Shown piece after piece: positions 1-12,800 of a DNA stretch of 64,000 bases. The translations under genes were made by a program, and so were the position numbers. A model generated the notes under the pieces. It had not been told where the DNA came from. It ran no database searches and worked only from the letters and a program-made list of their open reading frames with translations. Source of the stretch: Bradysia coprophila (Eukaryota; Arthropoda; Insecta; Diptera; Sciaridae); contig NC_050736.1 of the NCBI RefSeq assembly GCF_014529535.1, positions 4,092,001 to 4,156,000 of the forward strand, written 5' to 3'. The first letter of the stretch is position 1; the number at the start of each line of letters is the position of its first letter.

Positions 1-878
1 ATCACACACCACACACATTTTTTGTAATTTTCATTAAAAAGGGAAAAAGTTAAGTAAGAAAAGTCATCTTATACAACACATTAAATGTCCAAATAAATTC
101 GTCACAAATATTGTGGATTATAAATGTTCGTCGGGTTGACTAAAAAAATTCTGTTTCGTTTTTTGAATACATTTTTATTGAGTAAAAGTTGATGGAGGTA
201 ACATTTTCACTGGACTAAAAGTCATTGTGCATAAGAATAAATATTTAAATCTTTTTATATGAATCCCGCTGTAATTGTGTTTAATAAACATTTTGCATCA
301 GCGGCATTACACCAAAAATATTAATTTACGAACTTTTGTTTAAAAAAATCAAATAAAAATCTAAAAAGACATTCAAATAGGACTGACAAAACCGTACTAT
401 ACAACACAATTGAGCGGGTGTAATAACAGTTTCCTCTTGATTCGTCTGTGTTTGATCGTAAAGTTTCAACCAACCGACAAAATCAAAAAAAAAAATTGAT
501 AAAAAAAGTAACGTTTCGATCGCTCTGTCTCTTCATGAACTATTGTTTCGTCTGAAACCTATTGTGTGTGTGATTACATGTGATTCGAAACTGAAAAGAA
601 TTTCAATAAAAAAAATCCTTTATGAATAATCGGTTTGTTAGATGTGATTGAATAACGACTTTGGTGAAACAATAAATAAATAAATAAACAACCAGAAAAA
701 CGCATATAATATTAGACAAAACAAAAGTTTATTTGCGGTTTACCGGTGTTTTGAGACACTACGTATACACACGCGTTTTTTGTATGTCGATACCAGTCGT
801 ATTATAAAGTGCAGCAAAAACAAAACAAAACAACTTAAAAAAAAAAACTGTAATTCATTTCAATCAGCATCCATAAAA
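1..878 (+). other. 5' flank and probable 5' UTR of the MEX3-like gene
   Basis: AT-rich sequence with no ORF resembling a protein. The reading frame of the MEX3 gene is open from about position 780 but the extra residues (basic, Lys-rich) look like translated UTR, and the better start is at 879. A short AAAT repeat lies near 670-690. No TATA box or initiator can be assigned with confidence, so the transcription start is unknown. Confidence 0.5.
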
Positions 879-3800
879 ATGTCGACACTATTTTCGGAAT
901 TAGATCAAAATATTTCAAATGCCGGTAATATAATGGAAGAGCAACGGACTCTGAAATTAGCATTGGAATTGTCCATGCTCTCGTTCGACTCGATAAATTC
1001 GAACGATTTCAATGTGAATATGTTAACACACCAACAACAGCATCCGTCATCGCTGGGCAGCCCGAATGGATTCAATCCGCTGCAGATGTTACCGTTGGAT
1101 GATCGTTCGAAGAAATCACAGAATATGACAGAATGTGTACCGGTGCCGAGCTCTGAACATGTTGCAGAGATCGTTGGACGACAAGGTAAATATTTGCAAT
1201 AATTTTTCCCATTTTATTATTTCGAGAATGTTATATTATGATTGAATAATGCCTTTAATCCATATGGAAATCCTGCTCCGATCTTATCGTGAAATTTATC
1301 TTTTTTTTTTATTTGCAAAGTAATTGTTTTTCGTTTCTTTCCGTCTGATTTTTGCATTATTTGCAAAATTTAAATATTATTGAATGTAGTCAGAGCGGTT
1401 GGTTTGATGTCGTTCATTAACACAAGTTTCAATCAAACATATAGTCGCATTCGTTATACATGACAATTTGGTATACTACTTATTGTAGACATTCTTATTG
1501 GTATATAATATGTGTTGCTTATCTAAATGTCGGTTTCGCATACACTAGACATTTATATAAATCCACAACTCCCCGACTAACTAATGCAATCGACCAAATG
1601 TAACTTTTCATTCCGACTGCAGGAATCCTCTCCATTTGATCTCATTTATATAATTACCGGCAATTTTGAAGTTCATCTGGCATAAGTTCGGTAATTGACT
1701 GCAGGTGTCTTTTTTATTATTATATTTTTCGTAGTCTGTTTTTTGATGATTCGCTGCATCTTCATATCATCATTTTTTGTATACAAGTTTTCACATTCAA
1801 TATTCATTGTCTATTCACTTGCAGTCGGTTTTGCAAGCATTTTAGATCTCTGTGAATTATAATTTAAAAAAATGTTGGCAAAGTATTGGATAAATTTATG
1901 CAATGGAAAATTCTTAGACGATACATGGACAGATAAGTTGTTATTTACGTAACTGGGAAGGAATGTTTTTTATTGACGCAAAAAAAGTTTGTTCTCTTCG
2001 ACTTTTCTAGATAAAAGGAGTCCTGATGCCAGGAGTCAGTTTTTTTATTATTGATTGCAGGTTTTTTCAGTTACAACTATGAATAAATGAAATTTAGAAG
2101 AACCAGATACCATAGTGTCGTGTCCTGCCTTCAAACTTATTTTCAGCTTACATAAGACCTTCCAACTAAAAGCTAATGATAATTTGGGTTTGTTGCCAAA
2201 CATTACCTCGAACATTAAGACCTTCATAAAGTTGACCACCAAAACACTCGAAACACCAAACCGTATAAGACGAAAATTTGAAATTCAGCACATGAAATCG
2301 AGAGTCTTTTCACTTCATTCTAATGTGTTCATAATCTCCATAGTCGGTCTTTTACTTCACTGACAATCCGAGTATCTCCGTGGTCAACTTATAAAGCTTT
2401 TAACTCATCGTCTCGCCTTCCCTTCAATAGCTCACAATAGTCTTTTCCATATCGTAATCAACGAATCTATATATTCGTAACATCCGAAAGTATTCGTTCT
2501 GATTCTTTACACCGCACCGGAGTCCATTAATCAATATTTCACCAGTCTTATTTACATTACAAACACGAAATTATTGGATTATTTTGACATACTATTTTGA
2601 CAAACGAATTTTTAACAATATTCACACGATACGCCACAGTATTTAGCTTATATGCTAATCTTATCTATATAGAGCTTCTGCAATTGTGACCAAAAATTTA
2701 ACATATCCCAGTTCATAAAAAACAACATGTGCTAGCTACACACATTATATATATATATATACGACGAAGAGGAAAAAAAACGAACAGAAAAAAAAGAAAC
2801 ACACCAATTCAGACCATTGTCTCGAGGGTCTCAACTCAGTCGTACATAATGTATAATACACATTGATTATATACCTTTTAGTTGCTGTCTATATATATGC
2901 AGGAGCAGATGTTGGACTAATTGTAAATAAAACAGCGTTGAATGTTGTAAAAGTACTTGAGCCTTGAAATATTATAGAAGGAAATTCGACAGCATACACA
3001 AATATAAGAAACGAATCGCAAAATTGTGTGCTTCGGCGGTATATATATAATAATATTGGAAGTTCATGCTAAAAGATATGGAATTAATCGTAGACGGTTT
3101 TAGATGTGGTTCATCTCGTTTGATAAAGTTTTCTGATTGCTACATCATTCAAAGACAGACGTAGTCGGTAATATTGTAGCCTGTAGCCTAGGAGGTATAT
3201 TCAAATATCAATATACAAAGTAGGGTGGGTCGATTTTACCAACTTTAAAATGCACATCCAGCGACTTGTGTAGCTTCTTCCAGCTTGTTCTGACCTGGGA
3301 TACTCAAAAGTGTGCGGAAACGAAAAAGTAATGATGCCACAAGTTCAGTTTCTTCCAGTGTTACACAAGCCGTTGTATGTTTACTTCAAAGTTGGAAAAA
3401 TCGACCCACCCTAACACAAAGTCTGACAGAGTATACGCAGCGAAGTGAAGCGAAAGATAATTACAATTTTCAGGAAAAGTCATTTTAAAGGAAAAGTTAG
3501 TAGCAAATTGACTTACTGTGTTTCTTTGATGTTTGTATCGATATAGCAGACTTACTAATTTTTGTTTTACAATATCAAACTTGTCAATGTAGGCACGATC
3601 TAGTCTGATTTAATAGGTAAACCGATTTTTCAGACTGTCTCTGATTTTTTTTTTTTTTTTGGCACATGGTACCTCGACAAAAAGGTTTCTTTGTTCACAT
3701 TTGAAATTTTATTTCATCATTGGGTCTCAATTTTACCTGAAATTTTTTCTCAATAAAAGAAGACGAATTCGATCAAGGCTACTCCTCGTTTTATATAATG

Positions 3801-6800
3801 GAACACACCAATTTCGACAAATCATTTCAATATCTTTACCGAAACAGATGCAAGTCGTTTGAACGAATTTAAATTCAATCCAAGATAAATGTTCACTTTC
3901 TGTATATAAACGATAGGATATGGTTTAAGATGTTCGCAGTCATTCACTTTTATCGATTTTCGTTTTTTATAAACAGCCTGAAAAAGTAATTGTGCAATGA
4001 TTAAATTTTACCGTAAAGTTGCGTCTTTCGACGAGAAAAATAAAATGCAAGAACGACCACCTGGTCCCAAATCTGTAAATAATCTCTTTTGTGCCTTTTT
4101 GAGGTTCAGCACCGTATACATACGTATATGTGTATAACAAGCAATATCCTGTGGATCAAATTACCTTCACGAATCTACCATTGCAACAAATGAACACAGA
4201 AAATGGTTTGCTTCCTCCCTTCATCGATTCTTTTTAAAAAAGAGTGTCTGTATTATTATACACAACGACACGTTAATTGAACAGAATTCACTCGATGAAA
4301 GCATAAAACTAACTATTTCTCATCATTTCTCTGAACATCACGACCGGTACTACACATCACATGTGTGTAGGATTCTCTCAAATAGAATAGAATACAATGC
4401 AATTCTCTATAAAAGAAATAATTTTGATCGATGCATGAATGCAGACGCTTTTTCCATATTGATGGTGGGGCAGAAACTCGACGAATAAAAATTTTACTTA
4501 AACAATATTCGGAGACTCTTAAAATTTGTTCAGCATTTTGCCTTATTTCTTCGAAAATATTTTTTTAAAACTTTTTTTCCTTCATTTAACACAGCAAAGA
4601 AAGGAAGGATTCGGATTACTCGTGTTTAATGTTTTATAAATATATACATCGACGGAGGTCAACTCACCGCTTCTATGTTTATGTTATACTCGGTGATTCT
4701 GATTCTTTGTGAAATATTTGTGTAATATTAAATGGGGAATCTTTAGCATTTGACTTTGTCTCACGGGTAGAAGAGCATTTTTTTAAAACCCATGTGTGTT
4801 TTTTGTGGGAACGTAAAAAATTACTATCGCTCCGAAATTGAAATTCATAAAGGGAATGTAGCTACGAAAAGGTTCTTTGAACTGTTTCACTTATACCTAG
4901 CGACCCTTCCATTTCAGACTTTCAATGATATACGATTATATCAGATTATACATTGCGGTGACAAAATTAGTTTAAAAAAAATTGAATGTGGACTTGGACG
5001 GTATGAGACTACGTTTCTTTGCTAAACGATGAATTTCAATAAATAAATTCCTTTCATAGTTTACGGTTTCCATCCACTAAACTTAGGTCAACGTCTGTGT
5101 GAATCTTTTTCGGTATATAGTTCAAAGAAGGGGGGTAAAGATATGGATCCACTTTGTAATAATTTATCTAAGAACAATCATAAAAAAGAAAATAAGCATC
5201 CAGACGTCACCAGACCATCAAATGTAAGATCTATATAGAGGCGAAATACCAGATAAAAATGAAAACGAAAACAACGAACCAAGAAAACCTTGCAATTTTT
5301 TTTTGTTCGTTTCGTATTAAAGACTCAAGAATCGAGCAACAAAAATAATGATCAAAGAGCAGCACAAAGCATAAATCCACGGCTGCACGACCACTGTATT
5401 CACATGTATATATAAAAATATTGAGAAAAAAGAATAGTTCTTTTGCGCCGGCAACGATCGCAATATTATATAAATGACCTTGGAGCGATCATTCACCATT
5501 ATATTAGCGTAAAAAACGGATCGAGAATAAAACTTCGGATTTTGTTGAAAGTATTTATCAATGCTTTCAGTAACGTTCTTCCTCTTAGTATTAAAAACGT
5601 TTTACCTTAAGGTTATTATTACCACTCACTCAAAGGGAATTCAGACGGCTGAAGTTTTAAAATGAAGTTCTATTGGTCAATCTTTTCAAGTCGAAGTTTT
5701 TGCCTTATAAAGGCCTCTTCCCAATGTAGACACATCTTGAAAGTCTCTTGGAACATCTACTAAATTGAACCTTTTCAATCACAGTAAAGATTACGTGATG
5801 GCAATTAATTAATCAGAAGCAGAGGGAATGTACGCAGCCACATTATGGTAATTTTCAATTTTTCCTTATCAAAATATGTTTTTCTATTAACTCAGAAATG
5901 CCTAAGGGCAATATCAATCAAGAGGAAGAAAATTACCATAATGTCTGTGCAGTCATTCAATTTAAAGACTTTTTTTTTGTTAAACAAAGAAATGTTGATA
6001 TTCTTGAACTCGACATTATGGGAACAACCTCGAGAACAACGCACTCCTAGTAATATAGTACATTTCGGAAGCTGTCAAAACGTTTGCTCGTTTGCTTATG
6101 AAATATCCAAATTTTCTTTTTTTTAAACCTAATATTCTCAGAATGATACACTGGCCGGTTTAACTCACTTTTTTTTCGTCTTTACTGCTGAGAGTGCGTT
6201 GGTAATAATAATTTTTTTCGTTCATTTTCGTAAACAATTCATATTGAAATTAGAGGTCAGGAACATCGTTACAAAAGCAGTTTCTTTATATATATACGTA
6301 GCAAATTTGATAATCGAAAATAGCTGAAATAAATCGATTAATTACAATACATTCAGGTATGATATACGCAGTTTAATCGACGGAACGCGTAATGAGCCAA
6401 CCGTCTATTCATTTTACAAATTTTCCAACACTTCCATTATAATATTTGACTTAAAAACTATTTTCTAATAATTGTCAATGTAGTGTAAATAAGACCCCCA
6501 GAAGACCAACAGCGAAGGAATTCAGTTCAATATTATATGAGCATGTAACATTGGATGACTTATATTTCTTTGTAATTCAAAAAACATTTATACTGTGTTT
6601 GAGTCAGTAACCGGCGTCTAGACCTTGACTTACGCGCGGCTGCCTAGTCAACTATGTGTATGAAATTTTTAGTTTCCATTAAGAGTTCAGGGTATATTTT
6701 ATATGGTTTTTGTAGTTGTTTGCTGTTTGGTATTTCTTTGCTTCTTCTACACTATAAAACCATAACAGCGGATGTGTAGAGTCAATGCCATTTCGAATAT

Positions 6801-9800
6801 TTCTTTCTCTGTGTCTGATTATTGTTATTTTTTTTTCTTGTGTGAATATGTTTCTTGTTCTGCATACGGAACGAGTTTTTTTTTTAATAAGACCAAGTGA
6901 GAGATTTATTTCATGTTTATTTTACATGTAATGCGTTGGGAAATTTGTGTGCGAATTTCAAATTGGTTGTGTTGTGGACTATGGTATAATTATATGGGGC
7001 ACCTACCGAAGCACCTACGACCAGTTAATGACTGGGTGCACACATGTATTCGGTCCTTTGATGTTTCATTGAAGATATGTAAATTTGGTTTTTGGAATTA
7101 ATGAGCGTGTGTATGGCTAACAATAGTTTTTGAAACTATACGAAACGAATTTGCTTGCAAATATTCAATTTGCAAACCACCCACATCAACGGAATAACGT
7201 TCGGGACTGTAGCCTATAGCCTATATGTTGTGTAGTACCATCTCAGTTTAGCTGAAACTATTTTCAATCAAATAAATCGACTATTAGTCGTATATGTTCG
7301 ACGCAATATTATTTTAGTTAATAACCGAAAGCTTCGTCGGAAAACATTGACTATAGAAGAATGATTACCTAAAAAAATAAACCCAAAACCCTCGACACAC
7401 ATCTAAAATGTATATATTTTTACCAGCTGCTCGAGTTTGATGGTTGATTTTATATTTTTTCGGTGTACATACATATATGCCGTTTCGGTTATTTGCCTTC
7501 GAAACGTAATAAATTATTAATAAAATGCTTTTTGGGGACTGAGTACGTTTTTTTTTTCTTGTATTAAGAACCAACTGCTACTATCGCTTCGTATTATTGA
7601 GAAATATATTACACATGCAATGTGTTGTGTGTTAATTATAATACACAAAGAGTAACAAGAACTTATGGTATGGTACCTTCAAGCTGCCTTTTTTTATAAG
7701 TATAATTATATAAAGTAAAATGGGAAAACATTTTTAAAAGGATGTAAAGGAGCATACATACACATTGAAAATGTAAAGCAGAGTAAAAAAAAAAGTTCTC
7801 GCCACGCCACGTCAAGCTGTTCTTCTCTTCGAAGAAAAAATTTAATTGATATTGACATCTGCATGATTAAGTCAATTGAAAGCATGAGCTGAGCTGATAA
7901 TATATTTTCCTCGCCTGAAGGTGAACTTGTGCTTAAATCTCGAGTTTATCAATTGTTCCTGAGATGTACTTTGGGATTCAATGAATGTGTGCCGTTAGAG
8001 GTATCGGTACCATTAAGAAGAACGGTCACACGGTCCACCATAAAACACCTAAAAATTGTTGATGTGTTATTGACACTACTTCAGTGACGACAGACACATC
8101 AGTAGTACGTTACACAGTATTGTGTGTCTCAAGAATAAGATTGTCACAGTCAGTGGTATTAAGAGGTTTCAGTTTTTATTGAAAATAAAATGTTTAAAAA
8201 TAGTCCAGTCCCCTCTATCAGTTAATAACGAAAACCGTTTTACCTACACTGAAATGATGTTTCCCTGTAATAAAATACAAAATTTCAATATGGAAAGGAG
8301 TCATGCTGTTTTGGATTCGCTATTTTCATAAAAATATTGAGACTGAAGAAAACGTCAATGGTTTTGTTCTTAGAAGCGAAATGTCACAATGCTAATCGAC
8401 ACTTCGTCGCCAATTAAACACTGTATTGCATTCTCATTTATTCTCATCATGACTAATCCTTTCAATAAATTAATGTGTGAATTTTTGGTTTAAGCTTTCG
8501 TAGATATCTGGAATGTTTTTATTAATGGGAAACGACACACTTAGGTATTTCTGATAGCAGGCTCGGACATACTTGGCTGTTGGTAGTTTATCAAAATGCT
8601 GCCATTCTCACGTCTCTAATTACAAAATGTTATTTAACATCTTTAAAATGAAACAATAATTTCAACGAACAGTTGCGAAAACAATTACTGCAAATCCTAC
8701 AATATTGCCCCGCTGGCGCTAAATTGTTTTATTTGAAAAATCAATAGTCTTCAGTAATACACACATTTTGTGATTGTATGTAAAGCATAGATCATCGGGA
8801 GCGAAGTAGTGACCTGACTCGAATATTATATTACTGTTTGGCCAGCGGCAAAAGTTTATTTTTTCTATCAATTTTCTCAATAATGTAGATTCTTTTTATG
8901 CGAAAAATGTATTCCAAATATCCGAAAAACATGGCAAAGGACAAAGAGCGAAAAAAAAAATGGAAATCTCTGTGGATTTATGCATATAATATTTGTTGTG
9001 TTCGGCATCCCAAATATTGTTACGATATAATGTGTGTAAGGGATTCAAAACCTTAGCAACGAATGTGTCAGAGAGAATGAATATTTTAATCTCTTTTTTG
9101 GTTGTTAGTTTTTTTTTTCGTTGCTGTACATCCTAAGTAAATATGCTAGCTGCTTGGTGTCATTTCGTTTCGAGCAAACGTTCTTTTATCACATTTTTAT
9201 GTTTGTCCAATATTTTAAAGAAAAATGTTTTTCTGATTTTGTTTTAACAGTTGAAAAAAATCAAATTAGAATCTAATCTCGACAATTTGTCGAGTTTATT
9301 TACTTAATTCAACGACATACAACTAATAACTCTTCTGCGGTAATTCATTCGTCGTACAACGACACCGACATTGACTGGTATAATGCTCGAGAATAGTTTC
9401 ACAATAAACTTTTCCATTTTACGAAAAACATTCAAAACTCTAAATATTTTATTTGTAGAATTTAATTAAAAATGTCAATGGACTACAAACCCTAGGCATA
9501 TTTCGAACTGGAAACAAATGATTTGTTGTCTGAAATCCGTTTTTAATAAAAAGTATATATCTCACAAGTCGATCCACTTATTGTTCGTGTATTAGTTTAT
9601 AGGGGTTGAATGTTTCACAAGAGGAAGAATAAAAAAAAAAACACACACCAAAGGTATATTTGTCGCACCGGGCAATATACGCCACTTTGTGCGTGTTTTT
9701 AATACAAAATTTTCTGTTTTACGTGTGTATCTTTCACATGGGGTTGGTAGCTATGGTTACTGGGAATAACATGCCACCCAATTTCACTCGGGGTTGTTTT

Positions 9801-12800
9801 CCTGTATCTATCGCTTGTTTGTAAAGACATAAAGTTTTTCCCCCCAATTGGTTGCCAACTGAACGCTTATTTTATGATTACTCGAATATCACATTTTATT
9901 TTGATATGGTGAAACGAACAATCCCGGTATTTAGACTTGTACAAATTGACTTGATGATACCTCAGGTAATGAAAATGATTGGTCAATGCGTTTTGCAATC
10001 TGTACTGTAATGTATATATGACGATATGTATTACGAGACTAATTATTGAGAAGGGAAATACTGTTAATCTATTTATTAACCCCTTGGTCGTTGGTCCGTT
10101 CTACATTTATCGAAATAATAAGTTTAGATACAAGGCAGAAAATTTCATTATACCTAACTCGATATGATATGTAAAAATGTTTTTGAACCTATTTTCTTCA
10201 TAAGTTCAGTCAACAATGTCTTTATGTGTATATATCATGCAGTAATATAACGAACCGACAAACTCTCAATCATTCTCTCACACAGAAAAACTAAGACGAG
10301 CTACAACTATAACGTTGGAAAAAAAGACCTGCGTTTGCATTATATATATATAAAAAATGCATTTATACATTTACATACTCTCGGTATTATTAGAACAACC
10401 AAACAGATAGATTGGTGCATCAAATGTGCTCACGAATGTTTATGAAATGTTCTTTGCATTGCAAGAAAGAAAATATTCTAAGCATGGGATTTTTGGTTTG
10501 TGATTTTCCTTTTTGCGTTCAGAAATGAACTCTCAAACTTTGGTTACTGAAATAAAACGAGTCGAGAAGTAACTGCTGAGCCGCAATATATAAATGTTGT
10601 GCAGCGCGCACATTATTGTATTCGCTAATATTCAATTTAGTGTGTGAATTCGGTTGGATTTAAATGTGAACATAATGCGATAGACGTTGTATAAGAGATA
10701 CTCTTTTTGCAATGAGGAATGACTGCATATGATTATAGAGATGTACAGACTCTATATATCAGTATTAATGGAAAAGGTAAATGTTTCACAGGACGTTAAA
10801 ATAGAATTATTGGAATCGATGACACTTATTTCTTTAAACAAAATGTTGTATGGAACACATCGTCCAGTCTGCATATTAAAGTAAGATTACTAAAACTTTC
10901 AAAGACACTTAAAATAGATAGTAAGAGGTTCATGAAGTGCGCACGCTAAAAACGACGAATTTTGCACGCAAAAATGTGTAGAAGCCCTTAGAAGGGTATG
11001 TTCTCTGTGAATGACCCCTAACATAAACAGTTCTTCGTAAACTTTCAAGTAACTAGAACTCTCCGTCCTACAAACATTTCTTTAAAACTTTTTCTAAGCA
11101 CTTGTGACGGAAGTATTCACAAATGTTTTCCTGTAACCTTATCGTCCAACGAATCTTACTTTCATTTATTCAGCAAGCTTCTGCGGCACGTCCTAGCTTC
11201 TAAATCGATATTCTTTTTACGACATTATTTCGGAAAATTATGAAACAACTTTTTATCTTTGTCCGGAGACACTTTGCAGCTTAACATAATATCGATTTAC
11301 ACAGAATTGTTTTTTTTTTCATCAAAACCGTCAAACATAAATAAAACCAAAACATATATTGCGTGCCACCCAAGTGGTCATGGTTAATCAGAATATTGGT
11401 CTCGTTAGTTCAGCGTTTCGTATATTTACTACACCATAACAAAAAGTGTTAAAGTGTACTCTGGATCAACATTACTAGTTTCACTTTTCAACATGCGCTC
11501 TCGTATTGTAATTAAAATTTCGAAAGTTTTAACACGAAGCTCCTACTTTACTCTTTGCCTGCGTGTCATAACTGTCAAGAAAGTTCTATGTTCTAACGAA
11601 TATACTCATGTTGTGTGTTCACATTTTTATCATGAGCAGAGTTCAATATATTTCCACAATTACGTTCTGTTGGAAATAATGATTTTTATGGCCAGATTTA
11701 CAAACCATCACAACAAAGTATTTGCAATTCGAATGCACAAATTGCTGGCATTTTCATTGTCGATAAAAAACCAAGAGACCATTATTCCTGAACAACAGGG
11801 TATGTTAATGTTGAAACAGACGTTCTGGTCTGCACTTACTTCCATACGATTTGATTGAAAACATATTAAATCTCAATGTTCAATGTTCGATGCAAAATAC
11901 TAAAGAAATTCAAACCATGATGGTTGCAAAAAAATATGTGGGCGAACGATTTTGCATGACTTCAAGAATTTTGTTATTCTAAATAAAAAATTGTTACACA
12001 TTCGCGTTCGATAAACAGAAACGTATATTAAATAATGTTATTTACATCGTGACCCAAACAGTGATAATATTTTCGGAGCTCTTATCAACGAATATCTTAA
12101 TCGCGATGGATAAATTGATAAATATTTTGGTCATTCTATGTAAGAGGTGCCAGTGTGTCAATAAGTGATGATGTCGCAAAGTTGTTTTGCAATGGTAATA
12201 TTCGTGCATGTGCACAACAAGTTTAATGTACGACGTTGAGTTTGGATTTTCCTATATTATATTCTGAGTATTGTGTGTAGGTACGTAATTCACTAAAAAT
12301 AAAATGTATGAGAAAATTACGTTTACGGGGCTGGACAGAAAATTCCTACTAAATTTCCACGCTATTCTTTTAACAAAGTCTCCGGTGGACACTCTTCACA
12401 TTCTAAAATATAAATCCTTTCCGAACATCTACAGCTCTAACTCTTCATTTATTTGATCACTTTAAATGAGATCTGACATTTGATTTGATTGGTCTGTTCT
12501 AATCAAAAACGACAATTAAAAGCTCAATTAAATGGATCAATCCAACGAGATCAATCACAGACAAGTTCTGCAACACAATGGAAAGTATTCTTGAAAATAA
12601 AAAGTTCGGTTTTTTTTCTGTAATTTATTCATTTAAATAATTTCAAGTTGAATGGAATTCGATAAGGAGACCCATTGACACGTGCTATTTATGTAGAAAA
12701 ATTATAAATACAAAGAGTAACGGTGCGTGACGTTTGCTTGAATATAAAATGCTTAATTCACAAACTTTAACTTCGAAATTGTTGGATATTCCGGAAATTT

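Noticed and set aside
11454..11858. 134-codon ORF in the MEX3 intron
   Set aside because: No family pattern, no splice context, composition like the surrounding intron.
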